48,603 nt of DNA, taken from the IMG/VR virus record IMGVR_UViG_3300032282_002316, positions 1-48,603 of that record; one strand, given 5' to 3'. Below are positions 1 through 8,376 of this stretch, piece after piece; positions within the stretch are counted from its first letter, which is position 1; each line of letters begins with the position of its first letter. The position numbers were made by a program, and so were the translations under genes. This DNA comes from a virus. The notes beneath the pieces were generated by a model that saw only the letters and a list, made by a program, of their open reading frames with translations, was not told the origin of the DNA and ran no database searches.

Positions 1-1
1 C

Positions 2-122
2 ATTAGTCCATCTATTACTCCTAGTATAAGTCCTAGTATGACTCCTAGCATTAGTCCATCTATTACTCCTAGTATAAGTCCTAGTATGACTCCTAGCATT
101 AGTCCATCTATTACTCCTAGTA
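2..122 (+). repeat. 48-bp perfect tandem repeat (about 2.5 copies) inside the fibre gene
   Basis: Bases 2-49 and 50-97 are identical, and 98-122 repeats the first 25 bases of the unit. The period is 16 codons, so changes in copy number keep the frame. The array probably continues past the left edge. Confidence 0.9.
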
Positions 123-946
123 TTAGTCCTACTATCAGTATAAGTCCTAGTATTACTCCTTCTAGAACCCCTAGTTTAACTCCTAGTATTACTCCTTCTA
201 GAACCCCTAGTTTAACTCCTAGTATCAGTATAAGTCCTAGTTTAACACCATCTATTACTCCTAGTTTAACACCTTCTAGAACTCCTAGTTTAACTCCTAG
301 TCCTAGTCCAAATGTAACTGGAGGGGCTATTAATCTTGGTGGCACCTCTTATTTGACATTATCGGCAAGTTCGGATTGGGCGGTTGGTACTGGTGATTTT
401 ACTATTGAGTGGTTTCAATATCAAACAAATAGTGGTACTGAAAACTTTATTTTTGATTTAGGCACTGTGGATAATTTATCAGCATCAATTAAATCGGGGG
501 GTAAAGGAATGAACGTATATTTAAATGGTACTAGAGTTTTTTCTCCATCAATTACAAATAATAATAATGCGTGGTATCACGCCGCAATATCAAGAGTTTC
601 AAGTACCATGCACATATATTTTAATGGTACTAGAGTTGCTACAGGTGCAAATTCATCAAATATAACAGATAGTACATCATCGTTTTATATTGGTTGTGAG
701 GATCCCGCAACCCCAACAGGGGATAATTGGTCTGGATATTTAACAAATTTTAGATTTATTAAGGGAGTCGGATTATATTCGGGAACAACATTAACAATAC
801 CAACTCAACCATTATCTAGTACCGCGGAAACTAAATTATTATTGAAAGTAACCGATTCCGCTTCATTCTTAACGGATTCTAGTGGTTTGAATAAAACAGT
901 TACAAATAGTGGAACCGCGGCATTTATTGATTCGACTCCTTTTTAA
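2..946 (+). CDS. Tail-fibre-like protein with Ser/Pro/Thr/Ile repeats and a C-terminal LamG-like domain (5' partial)
   Basis: The reading frame is open from the left edge, so the true start lies outside the window; 314 residues are visible. The first ~100 residues are a degenerate repeat of the type TPSISPSITPS, which looks like an extended stalk or linker. From about base 310 the protein becomes a beta-rich globular domain with the look of a LamG/concanavalin-like fold: a GGAINLGG start, a WYHAAISRVSSTMHIYFNG core, then YLTNFRFIKGVGLY and LLLKVTDS. Such domains commonly bind glycans, so a receptor-binding or virion-decoration role is reasonable but inferred. A similar low-complexity stretch occurs inside the 2041-residue hub-like protein at 23780-29905. 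The stop (944-946) is followed after 20 bases by the next gene, suggesting co-transcription. Confidence 0.7.
   Translation: MSPSITPSISPSMTPSISPSITPSISPSMTPSISPSITPSISPTISISPSITPSRTPSLTPSITPSRTPSLTPSISISPSLTPSITPSLTPSRTPSLTPSPSPNVTGGAINLGGTSYLTLSASSDWAVGTGDFTIEWFQYQTNSGTENFIFDLGTVDNLSASIKSGGKGMNVYLNGTRVFSPSITNNNNAWYHAAISRVSSTMHIYFNGTRVATGANSSNITDSTSSFYIGCEDPATPTGDNWSGYLTNFRFIKGVGLYSGTTLTIPTQPLSSTAETKLLLKVTDSASFLTDSSGLNKTVTNSGTAAFIDSTPF
152..223 (+). repeat. 36-bp perfect tandem repeat (two copies) inside the fibre gene
   Basis: Bases 152-187 and 188-223 are identical and encode a 12-residue Ile/Thr/Pro/Ser/Arg unit twice. The repeat is in frame and belongs to the same low-complexity stalk as the 48-bp array. 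Confidence 0.9.
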
Positions 947-954
947 CAATCTAA

Positions 955-962
955 TATTTATA
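955..962 (+). promoter_or_regulatory. TATTTATA element upstream of the BppU-like gene
   Basis: Exact TATTTATA, 4 bases before the ATG at 967. The same octamer recurs before several other, mostly structural, genes in this window. Its role as promoter or translation-start element is inferred. Confidence 0.35.
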
Positions 963-966
963 ATAT

Positions 967-1335
967 ATGGAATTTTTTATTAGACAAGGTGCAACTGACC
1001 CAATTTTAAAAATGAGGCTAATTGACGATGGAAAAAATGATAAATCATCATTTAATGATTTATTAGAAAATTCTGATATAAAATTTGAAATGTTTGATGT
1101 AAAAACACAAGAATATCACATATTAAATGGAATTTGTGATATTACAACTAGAACAAAAAAATTTAATAATACAACTGAAGAATATTACATAATTTATAGG
1201 TTTACAGAATCAAATACCTCAGTTAAAGGTAGATACGAGGGAATAATAACAATACAATTTTTAGATAATTTATCAAATCCAACGAATAAATTAATTGTTC
1301 CAATCAAGGAAAAATTATTTATTAACATAATTTGA
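967..1335 (+). CDS. Small structural protein resembling the N-terminal domain of BppU-type baseplate proteins
   Basis: This 122-residue protein begins FFIRQGATDPILKMRLIDDG, continues with a predicted strand around IKFEMFD, and ends with a beta-rich segment (YEGIITIQFLD, LIVPIKEKLFINI). That pattern of an 'xRQGxTxPxLxxxLxDxG' start followed by alternating strands resembles the small beta-sandwich domain at the N-terminus of baseplate upper proteins, which anchors receptor-binding proteins. The match is by eye only. It sits 20 bases after the fibre gene, which fits a partner of that fibre. No signal peptide or membrane segment is seen. It could equally be another small beta-sandwich tail protein. 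Confidence 0.6.
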   Translation: MEFFIRQGATDPILKMRLIDDGKNDKSSFNDLLENSDIKFEMFDVKTQEYHILNGICDITTRTKKFNNTTEEYYIIYRFTESNTSVKGRYEGIITIQFLDNLSNPTNKLIVPIKEKLFINII

Positions 1336-1378
1336 CGGTCACCATTTTTTTTATTATATTAGTGGGTATAAAGACTAA

Positions 1379-1408
1379 TTGTGTTTGACACACAAGATAA
1401 TTTGTCAA
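1379..1408 (+). promoter_or_regulatory. Overlapping hairpins in the DNA polymerase leader (candidate autoregulatory operator)
   Basis: Two mutually exclusive stems lie just upstream of the polymerase start at 1423. The first is TTGTGT (1379-1384) with ACACAA (1390-1395), 5-base loop. The second is TTGACA (1385-1390) with TGTCAA (1403-1408), 12-base loop. In T4 and RB69, gp43 represses its own translation by binding a leader hairpin close to its ribosome binding site. That these stems do the same is inference. They could also be part of a promoter region. Confidence 0.3.
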
Positions 1409-1422
1409 CCTAAAAAAAAATT

Positions 1423-4329
1423 ATGGAAAATATTATTTCTCAAGAAATAATTGAAAGTTTCTTGAATGGAGGGGATTCTGAGGAATTCATTGTTGGTGTT
1501 GAGTATGACTACCAAAGTAATAAAATCTTTAAAATAATTCAAGACCCAGAAAAGGGAAAAATAGTCAAAGAGGATACATTAACTCCTTTTTTGTGGGTTA
1601 CCGATTTGTCTGGATTAAACTTCTATAACAATTCAAAGATGTTGCAGAAGAAAAAAATGGCCGAATTTGGTATTTTAATTGATAAGTTAGATACTCACGG
1701 AAATGAAAGACTTGAAATGGGTATGCCTTATTTAGTTAAGAGCATAAAAGGGTATGGTGAATTAATTAATTTTTTCCGATTTGGTGGATTAGACCCGTGG
1801 GGTGAGAAAACTAAACAATATTTTACTGTATTGTCTCCTGTGGAGCAATACTTAGTTCAAAAGAAAAAAAGATTATTTAAGGGTATTGATGATTATTCTG
1901 GTGTTTATCGATTTGTGTTTGACATTGAAACCACTGGTTTAAATCCTGAAACAAATAATATTATTTTAATTGGGGTAAAGGATAATCGTGGTTTACAAAA
2001 AACCATATCGGCATTTGGTGAAGATGGTGAAAAGAAATGTATTGAAGAATTTTTTGGATATATCCGAGATTTAAAACCAACAATTATTGGGGGTTATAAT
2101 TCGGCATCATTTGACTGGCCATTTATATTAAAACGTGCCGAAATTTTGGGTGTAAATGTGGGTTCTTTAACTTCAATATTTACATCACACGGAATGAAAG
2201 AAAAAGAGGGGATGTTAAAATTGGCAAATGAAATTGAGCCTTACACTCAACATATTATCTGGGGATTCAATATTATTGATATTGCCCATTCGGTTCGTAG
2301 AGCACAAGCTATAAATTCAGAAATAAAATCGTGGGGATTAAAATACATAACGAAATATTTGGAAAAAGAAAAACCAAATCGAGTTTATGTGGATGGTGCA
2401 TACATATCTAAAATTTATCTAGATAATGAAAGTTACTATGTTAATCCTAAAACTGGTAATTATAAAAAAATTGGTGAACCTGGTACCGAAGAATTATTAG
2501 AAAAATATCCAGGGAAATTCCAAATATGGACAGGTCGTAAAATTGTGGAACAGTATTTGGATGACGACTTATTTGAGACTATGGTCGTTGACGATTCTTT
2601 TAGTCAATCAACTTTCTTATTGTCAAAACTTGTTCCGACGACTTATGAAAGAATTGCAACAATGGGAACCGCAACATTATGGAAAATAATAATGTTGGCT
2701 TGGTCTTATGAGAATAATTTAGCAATTCCTGCAAAGGATGAGAAAAGAGCAATTACGGGTGGGTTGTCAAGATTACTTAATGTTGGTTACGCAAAGAACA
2801 TTGTTAAGTTTGACTACGCTTCTCTATACCCATCAATACAATTAGTTTATGATGTATTTCCTGAATGTGATGTTATGGGTGTACAGAAATCGATGTTGAA
2901 GTATTTCCGTAACATTCGTATACAATATAAGAGATTAAAGGAACAACATGAGAAGACAAACCCTCAGTTATCTGAAATGTATGACCGTAAACAGTTACCG
3001 ATAAAAATATTCATTAACGCGTACTTTGGTTCTTTATCAGCTCCACAAGTTTTTCCGTGGGGTGATATGAATATGGGTGAAACGATTACATGTGTTGGTC
3101 GTCAATGTCTTCGTATGATGATTATGTTCTTTATCAAAAAAGGATATAAACCACTCGTAATGGACACTGACGGTGTAAACTTTGAAACACCTGAGGATAT
3201 AGAGAGTCACACATATATTGGTAAAGGTTTAAATGAATTAGTTGAGAAGGGTAAAGAATATAAAGGAATACCGGCGGATACTGCAGAATTTAATGATATT
3301 TTCATGAGAAATGAAATGGGTTTGGATATTGACTATGTTGCAAACGCCTGTATAAATGTTTCAAGAAAAAATTATATCATTAAAATGGTGAAAAAAGGTA
3401 AGGAAAAAATTAAACTTACAGGAAATACCATTAAATCTAAAAAATTACAACAGTATATTGTCGAATTTTTAGATGAAGGTTTAAAGTATCTTTTAGATGG
3501 TGATGGTCATTCATTTCTTGAGTTATATTATTCCTATGTTGAAAAGATTTATAATAAACAGATACCACTCTCAAAGATTGCAAATAAATCTAGAGTAAAA
3601 CAAAGTATCGAAGAGTATAAAAAGCATATAAAGAAAACAACAAAATCAGGTTCCTTAATGTCAAGACAAGCACATATGGAATTAATTATTATGAATGATT
3701 ATCCTGCGACATTAGGTGAAACAATATATTACATTAATAATGGTACTAAAAAAACTTCTGGTGATGTTGAAAGAAAGTCGAAATGGACAAAAAAAGAAAC
3801 TGAAGAATACTTTATAAAAAATGGTCGTCGTATGCCTTCAGATTATTATGTTTTGAATGTTAATTGTTATATGATATCAGAAAAAGATATACAAAATAAT
3901 CCTGATATGACTGGTGATTATAATGTTGCTCGTTACTTATCAAATTTCAATAAACGTATTGAACCATTATTGGTTGTGTTTAAACCTGAGATAAGAGAAG
4001 ACATCTTAATTGAGAATCCGAGTGAGAGACAATTCTTTACAAAAAAACAATGTGAATTAACTAGTGGTTATCCTTTAAAAGAAGAAGGTCAAGATAAATT
4101 TGAGGAAGTTATGACTTTATCTGATAGTGAGGTTTTGTTTTGGAATAGAGTTGGTAGAGACCCATTCTTCATGTATGTTGAGGACAGTATAAATTTAGTT
4201 GACCAATATTGGGTTGAACAAAATAGAAAAGTTGTTTCTTTCCAGGCAAATAGTATTAAGAATAATGAAGATGAAGAGATAATAGAAACGAATGGTAACG
4301 ATTATGCTCTACACGCTGTGGAATCTTAA
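1423..4329 (+). CDS. 43: Family B DNA polymerase with 3'-5' exonuclease (T4 gp43-like)
   Basis: Replicative DNA polymerase of 968 residues (T4 gp43 has 898). The exonuclease domain shows Exo I FDIETTG (D167, E169) and Exo II NSASFDWPF (D231). The polymerase domain shows motif A DYASLYPS (D464), motif B K528 in KIFINAYFG, and motif C MDTDG (D581, D583). All catalytic acids are present, so the enzyme should be active. Motif C has DTDG where most family B enzymes, including T4, have DTDS. The start at 1423 follows an A-rich stretch without a Shine-Dalgarno sequence, and an 87-base leader with overlapping hairpins precedes it. The 3' end overlaps the convergent minus-strand gene by four bases. 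Confidence 0.97.
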   Translation: MENIISQEIIESFLNGGDSEEFIVGVEYDYQSNKIFKIIQDPEKGKIVKEDTLTPFLWVTDLSGLNFYNNSKMLQKKKMAEFGILIDKLDTHGNERLEMGMPYLVKSIKGYGELINFFRFGGLDPWGEKTKQYFTVLSPVEQYLVQKKKRLFKGIDDYSGVYRFVFDIETTGLNPETNNIILIGVKDNRGLQKTISAFGEDGEKKCIEEFFGYIRDLKPTIIGGYNSASFDWPFILKRAEILGVNVGSLTSIFTSHGMKEKEGMLKLANEIEPYTQHIIWGFNIIDIAHSVRRAQAINSEIKSWGLKYITKYLEKEKPNRVYVDGAYISKIYLDNESYYVNPKTGNYKKIGEPGTEELLEKYPGKFQIWTGRKIVEQYLDDDLFETMVVDDSFSQSTFLLSKLVPTTYERIATMGTATLWKIIMLAWSYENNLAIPAKDEKRAITGGLSRLLNVGYAKNIVKFDYASLYPSIQLVYDVFPECDVMGVQKSMLKYFRNIRIQYKRLKEQHEKTNPQLSEMYDRKQLPIKIFINAYFGSLSAPQVFPWGDMNMGETITCVGRQCLRMMIMFFIKKGYKPLVMDTDGVNFETPEDIESHTYIGKGLNELVEKGKEYKGIPADTAEFNDIFMRNEMGLDIDYVANACINVSRKNYIIKMVKKGKEKIKLTGNTIKSKKLQQYIVEFLDEGLKYLLDGDGHSFLELYYSYVEKIYNKQIPLSKIANKSRVKQSIEEYKKHIKKTTKSGSLMSRQAHMELIIMNDYPATLGETIYYINNGTKKTSGDVERKSKWTKKETEEYFIKNGRRMPSDYYVLNVNCYMISEKDIQNNPDMTGDYNVARYLSNFNKRIEPLLVVFKPEIREDILIENPSERQFFTKKQCELTSGYPLKEEGQDKFEEVMTLSDSEVLFWNRVGRDPFFMYVEDSINLVDQYWVEQNRKVVSFQANSIKNNEDEEIIETNGNDYALHAVES

Positions 4330-5444
4330 ATCACATTAATTGGTGAAATCATTGGTCTGTACTTAAGAGCTCCATTCAAGTTTTCTGCTTCCATTTTCTT
4401 TCTTTCTATCATCTTGTCTGGTCTTAGTCTTTCTAGTCTTGCCATTAATTCTTCAATTAATTTTAATTTTTCATCTTTAGCTTCAGTTAATAAAGTAGAA
4501 TAATCTAATTTAACTGTACTATCAGGTACTTGTAATTCGCCCGAAAATTTACCCCATATTCTTGCCAATCCTTCTTTAGAATAGGCTATAAGACATTTTC
4601 TTACCCAGTTTTGTGATGGTTTATTTAAATCACCCCACGTCAATGGCATTGTGTCAACATCTGATGGTAGTTTAACAATATCTTTATTTTGTTCTAAACA
4701 TTCATCCCTATTTGATGTGGTTTCATAATACCAATACCAAACTTTGTAATTATTTTGTGATATCGAACCAAAATCAAATCTACCACCTGGAACGTTATAT
4801 AAGTGTACAAGTTTTGTTCCATTAGGACCCGCAGTAATTCTATAAGTTAATTCACCACCAATTAATCTGTTTTTAATACTTCTATCTTGCATTCTTAATA
4901 ATAAATCGAATGCGGGTAACATAAAATATGAACCTGAAGTACCAACCTGAGCAAAACCACCTACACCACCAAATCCAACACCTCCAAGACCTCCAAAACC
5001 GCCTAAAAATGGGTCAACTATTGAGTCTGTTAATTCTGCTCTAGTAAACCATAATAATTCATTTATTTCTCTTCCTGCGGGAATCGAATAAACCTGTGTT
5101 CCTCCACTCAATGTGAAAAAGTCTTTTTTAAGTTCACTATTACCACCAGCTTGTAAACCAACTATTTTAGAATATGAATGTGTTATTTGTGTTTCATAAT
5201 CCAAACTTCTTGTTGTAAATGCCCTAGAAAGAGACTGTGTATCCACATCAATTCCAATCAAAGAAGACCATTGTGATTCAATCAACCAATCACTAACATA
5301 TTGTTCGTATTCAGATAAGGAAAGTTCTAAGAATGTATCCATTTGTTCTTCCGTGAGTTCTATACCACGGACTGGCATACCCAAAACATGGAAAATTTGG
5401 GTATATAGTTTATCTTTATCTTCTTGTGTAATAATTGTGCTCAT
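4326..5444 (-). CDS. Virion structural protein, probable neck/head-completion protein (gp13-like)
   Basis: The protein has 372 residues. The N-terminal ~50 residues are helical, with the pattern 'LYTQIFHVLGMPVRGIELTEEQMDTFLELSLSEY' in two short runs typical of phage head-tail connector and neck proteins. A beta-rich middle follows, with a glycine-rich insertion at about residues 145-170 (repeated GGFGG, GGVGFGG). The C-terminus is helical (LIEELMARLERLRPDKMIERKK). Its position, immediately before gp14-like, gp15-like and sheath genes, matches T4 gene 13. It lies on the opposite strand, convergent with the polymerase and overlapping it by four bases. The assignment to gp13 rests on architecture and gene order, not on a computed alignment. 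A TATTTATA element lies 4 bases before the start. Confidence 0.6.
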   Translation of the reverse strand: MSTIITQEDKDKLYTQIFHVLGMPVRGIELTEEQMDTFLELSLSEYEQYVSDWLIESQWSSLIGIDVDTQSLSRAFTTRSLDYETQITHSYSKIVGLQAGGNSELKKDFFTLSGGTQVYSIPAGREINELLWFTRAELTDSIVDPFLGGFGGLGGVGFGGVGGFAQVGTSGSYFMLPAFDLLLRMQDRSIKNRLIGGELTYRITAGPNGTKLVHLYNVPGGRFDFGSISQNNYKVWYWYYETTSNRDECLEQNKDIVKLPSDVDTMPLTWGDLNKPSQNWVRKCLIAYSKEGLARIWGKFSGELQVPDSTVKLDYSTLLTEAKDEKLKLIEELMARLERLRPDKMIERKKMEAENLNGALKYRPMISPINVI

Positions 5445-5448
5445 GCAA

Positions 5449-5456
5449 TATAAATA
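5449..5456 (-). promoter_or_regulatory. TATTTATA element upstream of the neck protein gene (minus strand)
   Basis: Reads TATTTATA on the minus strand (TATAAATA on the plus strand), with a 4-base spacer to the start codon ending at 5444. Spacing matches that before the gene at 967. Confidence 0.35.
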
Positions 5457-5504
5457 TCTGTCATGTTATTATGAATTTAAAAAAAATATCGATATATTCT
5501 AAAC

Positions 5505-6596
5505 ATGTTATCGACAGATGTATTAAGTAGGTTAAATATAGGATATGACGCGATAAACCTTGATACGTATCAATCCCTATTATATTACGAATATGAGGGT
5601 AAAACTTTCTATTTGAGGGTTTCTGATACAATAAACCATATTATGAAGAAGGTTCATGAACCTTTAGGTAATTGGAGACAAAATCCTCATCCAAAATCTA
5701 ACTCCATTCAAATGGGGGTTGTTTTTAACGGTCGTTGGGGAAGGGAAAATACGTGGAATACGAATAGGTCTGGTCAACGTAATTTATTTGTGTATTGTAA
5801 CAAGTTTTTAGAAAAGTTAAGGAGAAAAGGTAACAAAACATTTAAACTCCGTAACGGTAAGGAGATATCAACAGATAAAATTTATATTGATGATAGTTGG
5901 GAGAATGATGTAAATCTCGCGTATAAAAAATTACAAACTCTTTTATGGATTATTGATGAAAATTCTAATGAATGGTTTGTTCGTGGAAATAAAGTTTGTG
6001 ATGAAACAAATAACATTTGTAGAGAACAAATGATTAAAGGAGATACCGCGGAAAGGATTTTTGAGATTTATGATCATCATTTTTTTAATAATTGTATAAA
6101 AGAATATTCAACTGGATTAGGTGACCCAAGAGATATATCTGAAGGCGCCGATTTGTGGATACATTATGAAGATAAAGAGGAAAAATGTCAAATAAAATTT
6201 GATAGATATCGTATAGTTGAAAATAATGTGGTTACAACGGGTAATTTTAGTGCAAAATCAAAATGTGACTATTTTATAATTGTATCCCCCGAAAATATTA
6301 TTCTTATGAAAAATAAGTATAATGGATACAAAATAAAACATAAATGGTATTTTCCTATAAATAACATTATAAAAGAAATAAAAATAATAGACATGTTTGA
6401 GCATCTTAAAGAAATTATGGCTCTTGTTGAGAAGCAAGGTTTAACTTTAGAAATAACAAAAGAAGGTGAAAAAAATGGGGTAACTTACAATCCTGAAACA
6501 AAAGTTATTAACATAAACTTCATAGAAAATAGTGATGAAGATATAAACCTTCTTTTAAAAGAACAATTAGAAAAATTAAAAGAGAGATTTAATTAA
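5505..6596 (+). CDS. Unknown protein with a candidate PD-(D/E)XK nuclease core
   Basis: I do not recognise this 363-residue protein as a known family. Its middle carries a pattern typical of restriction-endonuclease-like folds: a helix with Glu (GDTAERIFEIYD, about residue 178), then GADLWIHYEDKEEKCQIKFD (about residues 212-231). This gives an Asp on one strand and QxK on the next, a known variant of the D...ExK active site. The N-terminal ~170 residues are Trp- and Arg-rich (NWRQNPHP, WGRENTWNTNRSGQRN) and could bind DNA. The C-terminus has a short coiled-coil tail. It is divergent from the neck gene with a 60-base gap, and its last 21 bases overlap the convergent SNF2 helicase. Nuclease function is inference. 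Confidence 0.6.
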   Translation: MLSTDVLSRLNIGYDAINLDTYQSLLYYEYEGKTFYLRVSDTINHIMKKVHEPLGNWRQNPHPKSNSIQMGVVFNGRWGRENTWNTNRSGQRNLFVYCNKFLEKLRRKGNKTFKLRNGKEISTDKIYIDDSWENDVNLAYKKLQTLLWIIDENSNEWFVRGNKVCDETNNICREQMIKGDTAERIFEIYDHHFFNNCIKEYSTGLGDPRDISEGADLWIHYEDKEEKCQIKFDRYRIVENNVVTTGNFSAKSKCDYFIIVSPENIILMKNKYNGYKIKHKWYFPINNIIKEIKIIDMFEHLKEIMALVEKQGLTLEITKEGEKNGVTYNPETKVININFIENSDEDINLLLKEQLEKLKERFN

Positions 6597-8324
6597 ATCT
6601 TTACTGAACGATTCTGAATATTCACCGTCACCCATAACTTGGTCGATTATATTCTTTTTCTTTTGTAGTATATTATAAACAATCATCTCAACAGTATTTT
6701 CAAAAACTGGATAATAAACTAATACATTATTTTTTTGTCCATATCGATATGCTCTATCTTCCGCTTGTGAATGATGGGCAGGAACAAAAGATAAATCATT
6801 CATAATAACAGTTTCTGCTGCGGTTAACGTGATACCTACACCACCGGCAACAATGTTAGATATAAAAATTTTAATCTTATCTTCATTTTGAAATCTGTCA
6901 ACACTTTCTTGTCTTTTATCTTTTGACATTCGTCCGTCCAATACAACCGATTTCTTTTTGTATTTTTCGTGTATCATATCTAAACTTGATGTAAAATTTG
7001 TAAAAACAATTACTTTTTTACCTTGTTCAATGAACTTATCAATTAGTTCACAAGTATATGGTACTTTTTCTATTGCGATAAGTTGTCTAATTTTCATTAA
7101 ACGATTTATTGTCACACTTATACTTTCTTTATCTTTATTTTCTTTAGTTATTCTCATAAATTCCTCTAATTCTTCATCATAAAAAGTACTTTTTAATTCA
7201 AGGAAGACTGGAGTTATTAATTTTTCGGGTAAATCTAATATATCAGTTTTCATTCTTCTTAAAACCAAATTTTTAGTTCTTTCCCTCAATTCGTCTAAAT
7301 TACTAGCGCCGCTAGTGTTCCATACTTTTCTACCACCAACCCTAAATTGATAACCCGCACAATATCTTCTAACATAACCTTGCCAATTTAATGTCAATGG
7401 AGAATTTACAATTTTTAATAAATTAAAATAATTGATTGGTCGAGATGTCATTGGTGTTCCAGTTAATAACCAAACTTTTGGTATTTTTTCCAATACATCA
7501 TTTAATAATCTGGTTCTATTGGCGGTGGTGTTAGATATGTAATGTGCTTCGTCAACTATTGCCAAATCAAATCCCGCGACCAATAATTTATAATCGTCAC
7601 TATCTTCACTTTTATCGGTCGAATGGTAATTTTTTATAATGTCATAATTTATAATATAAAAATCAAATGTTGACCCCCATCTTCTACCCTCAACAATTAA
7701 TATTTTTCTATCTGTGTAATTTTTTATTTCACGTTCCCAATTTATCTTTAATGATGCTGGACATACAATTAATACTTTTTTAGCCCCACTTTCTAATGAT
7801 GCTATAACTGCGGAGGTAGTTTTTCCCAGCCCCATGTCATCAGCTAAAATAAATTTATCATTAGCTAATAATTTTTCGACAGCAACTTTTTGATGTTCCA
7901 TCGGAGGTCTTTTATGATAAGGAGAGTAATCAATAACTCTATTTAGTTTTTTTTCTTCTTGTAAAATGGCCGTTTTAGGTACCCATATAGGGTGATTTTG
8001 TTCGGAATCTAAAATTTTACCCCATAAATGATATGCTTTTTCTGTTTCACATAATAATTTTTCACACCATATCTTATCTGGTGCTTTAGGTAAAAGTTTA
8101 TCTTCCATTATTTTTTCACCAAATGATTCAACTATTTTTAAGTATTTTTTAGCGACTTTTGGTGTGATATTATGATATTTTAAAACATAATCAGCTTGTG
8201 ACCTTGTTAATTTAAAATTTCTTATATCTGTAAATTTTCTTTTCCAATCCAATAATTGATTATTTGACCCCTCATAATTTAATAAAATATTTCTAGCCTC
8301 AATTTCGGGAATTTTAGTTTCCAT
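6576..8324 (-). CDS. SNF2-family DNA-dependent ATPase/helicase
   Basis: The protein has 582 residues with both RecA-like lobes of an SNF2/SF2 enzyme. Lobe 1 shows the Q-like MEHQ, Walker A ADDMGLGKTT (about residue 161), Ia VCPASLKINWEREI, DEAH (about residue 258) and LLTGTPM. Lobe 2 shows KVIVFTNF, a SNIVAGGVGITLTAA block, and the arginine finger motif QAEDRAYRYGQ. The spacing and short insertions resemble SMARCAL1/HARP-like bacterial and phage enzymes that remodel forks and anneal strands. It may take the place of T4 UvsW in recombination-dependent replication; that role is inferred. The first ~130 residues are a phage-specific region. It is divergently arranged with the gp14-like gene, and convergent with the candidate nuclease gene. 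Confidence 0.93.
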   Translation of the reverse strand: METKIPEIEARNILLNYEGSNNQLLDWKRKFTDIRNFKLTRSQADYVLKYHNITPKVAKKYLKIVESFGEKIMEDKLLPKAPDKIWCEKLLCETEKAYHLWGKILDSEQNHPIWVPKTAILQEEKKLNRVIDYSPYHKRPPMEHQKVAVEKLLANDKFILADDMGLGKTTSAVIASLESGAKKVLIVCPASLKINWEREIKNYTDRKILIVEGRRWGSTFDFYIINYDIIKNYHSTDKSEDSDDYKLLVAGFDLAIVDEAHYISNTTANRTRLLNDVLEKIPKVWLLTGTPMTSRPINYFNLLKIVNSPLTLNWQGYVRRYCAGYQFRVGGRKVWNTSGASNLDELRERTKNLVLRRMKTDILDLPEKLITPVFLELKSTFYDEELEEFMRITKENKDKESISVTINRLMKIRQLIAIEKVPYTCELIDKFIEQGKKVIVFTNFTSSLDMIHEKYKKKSVVLDGRMSKDKRQESVDRFQNEDKIKIFISNIVAGGVGITLTAAETVIMNDLSFVPAHHSQAEDRAYRYGQKNNVLVYYPVFENTVEMIVYNILQKKKNIIDQVMGDGEYSESFSKDLIKSLF

Positions 8325-8335
8325 AATATATAAAA

Positions 8336-8343
8336 TATAAATA
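8336..8343 (-). promoter_or_regulatory. TATTTATA element upstream of the SNF2 helicase (minus strand)
   Basis: Minus-strand TATTTATA within a longer TATTTATTTATA, 11 bases before the start ending at 8324. The divergent gene at 8377 carries its own copy. Confidence 0.3.
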
Positions 8344-8363
8344 AATAGAACATAAAACTAAAC

Positions 8364-8371
8364 TATTTATA
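8364..8371 (+). promoter_or_regulatory. TATTTATA element upstream of the gp14-like gene
   Basis: Exact octamer with a 5-base spacer to the ATG at 8377, in the 52-base divergent gap. Confidence 0.35.
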
Positions 8372-8376
8372 TAGGT

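Noticed and set aside
2-223. Tandem repeats read as a CRISPR-like array
   Set aside because: Repeats are directly adjacent without unique spacers and are in frame with a protein-coding stalk.
1336-1422. Bacteroidota-type promoter (TTG...TAnnTTTG) before the polymerase gene
   Set aside because: Only loose matches were found, without correct spacing; the same was true before other genes.
6958-7182. Plus-strand frame within the SNF2 helicase gene
   Set aside because: Opposite-strand shadow with low-complexity composition; the helicase frame has clear motifs.
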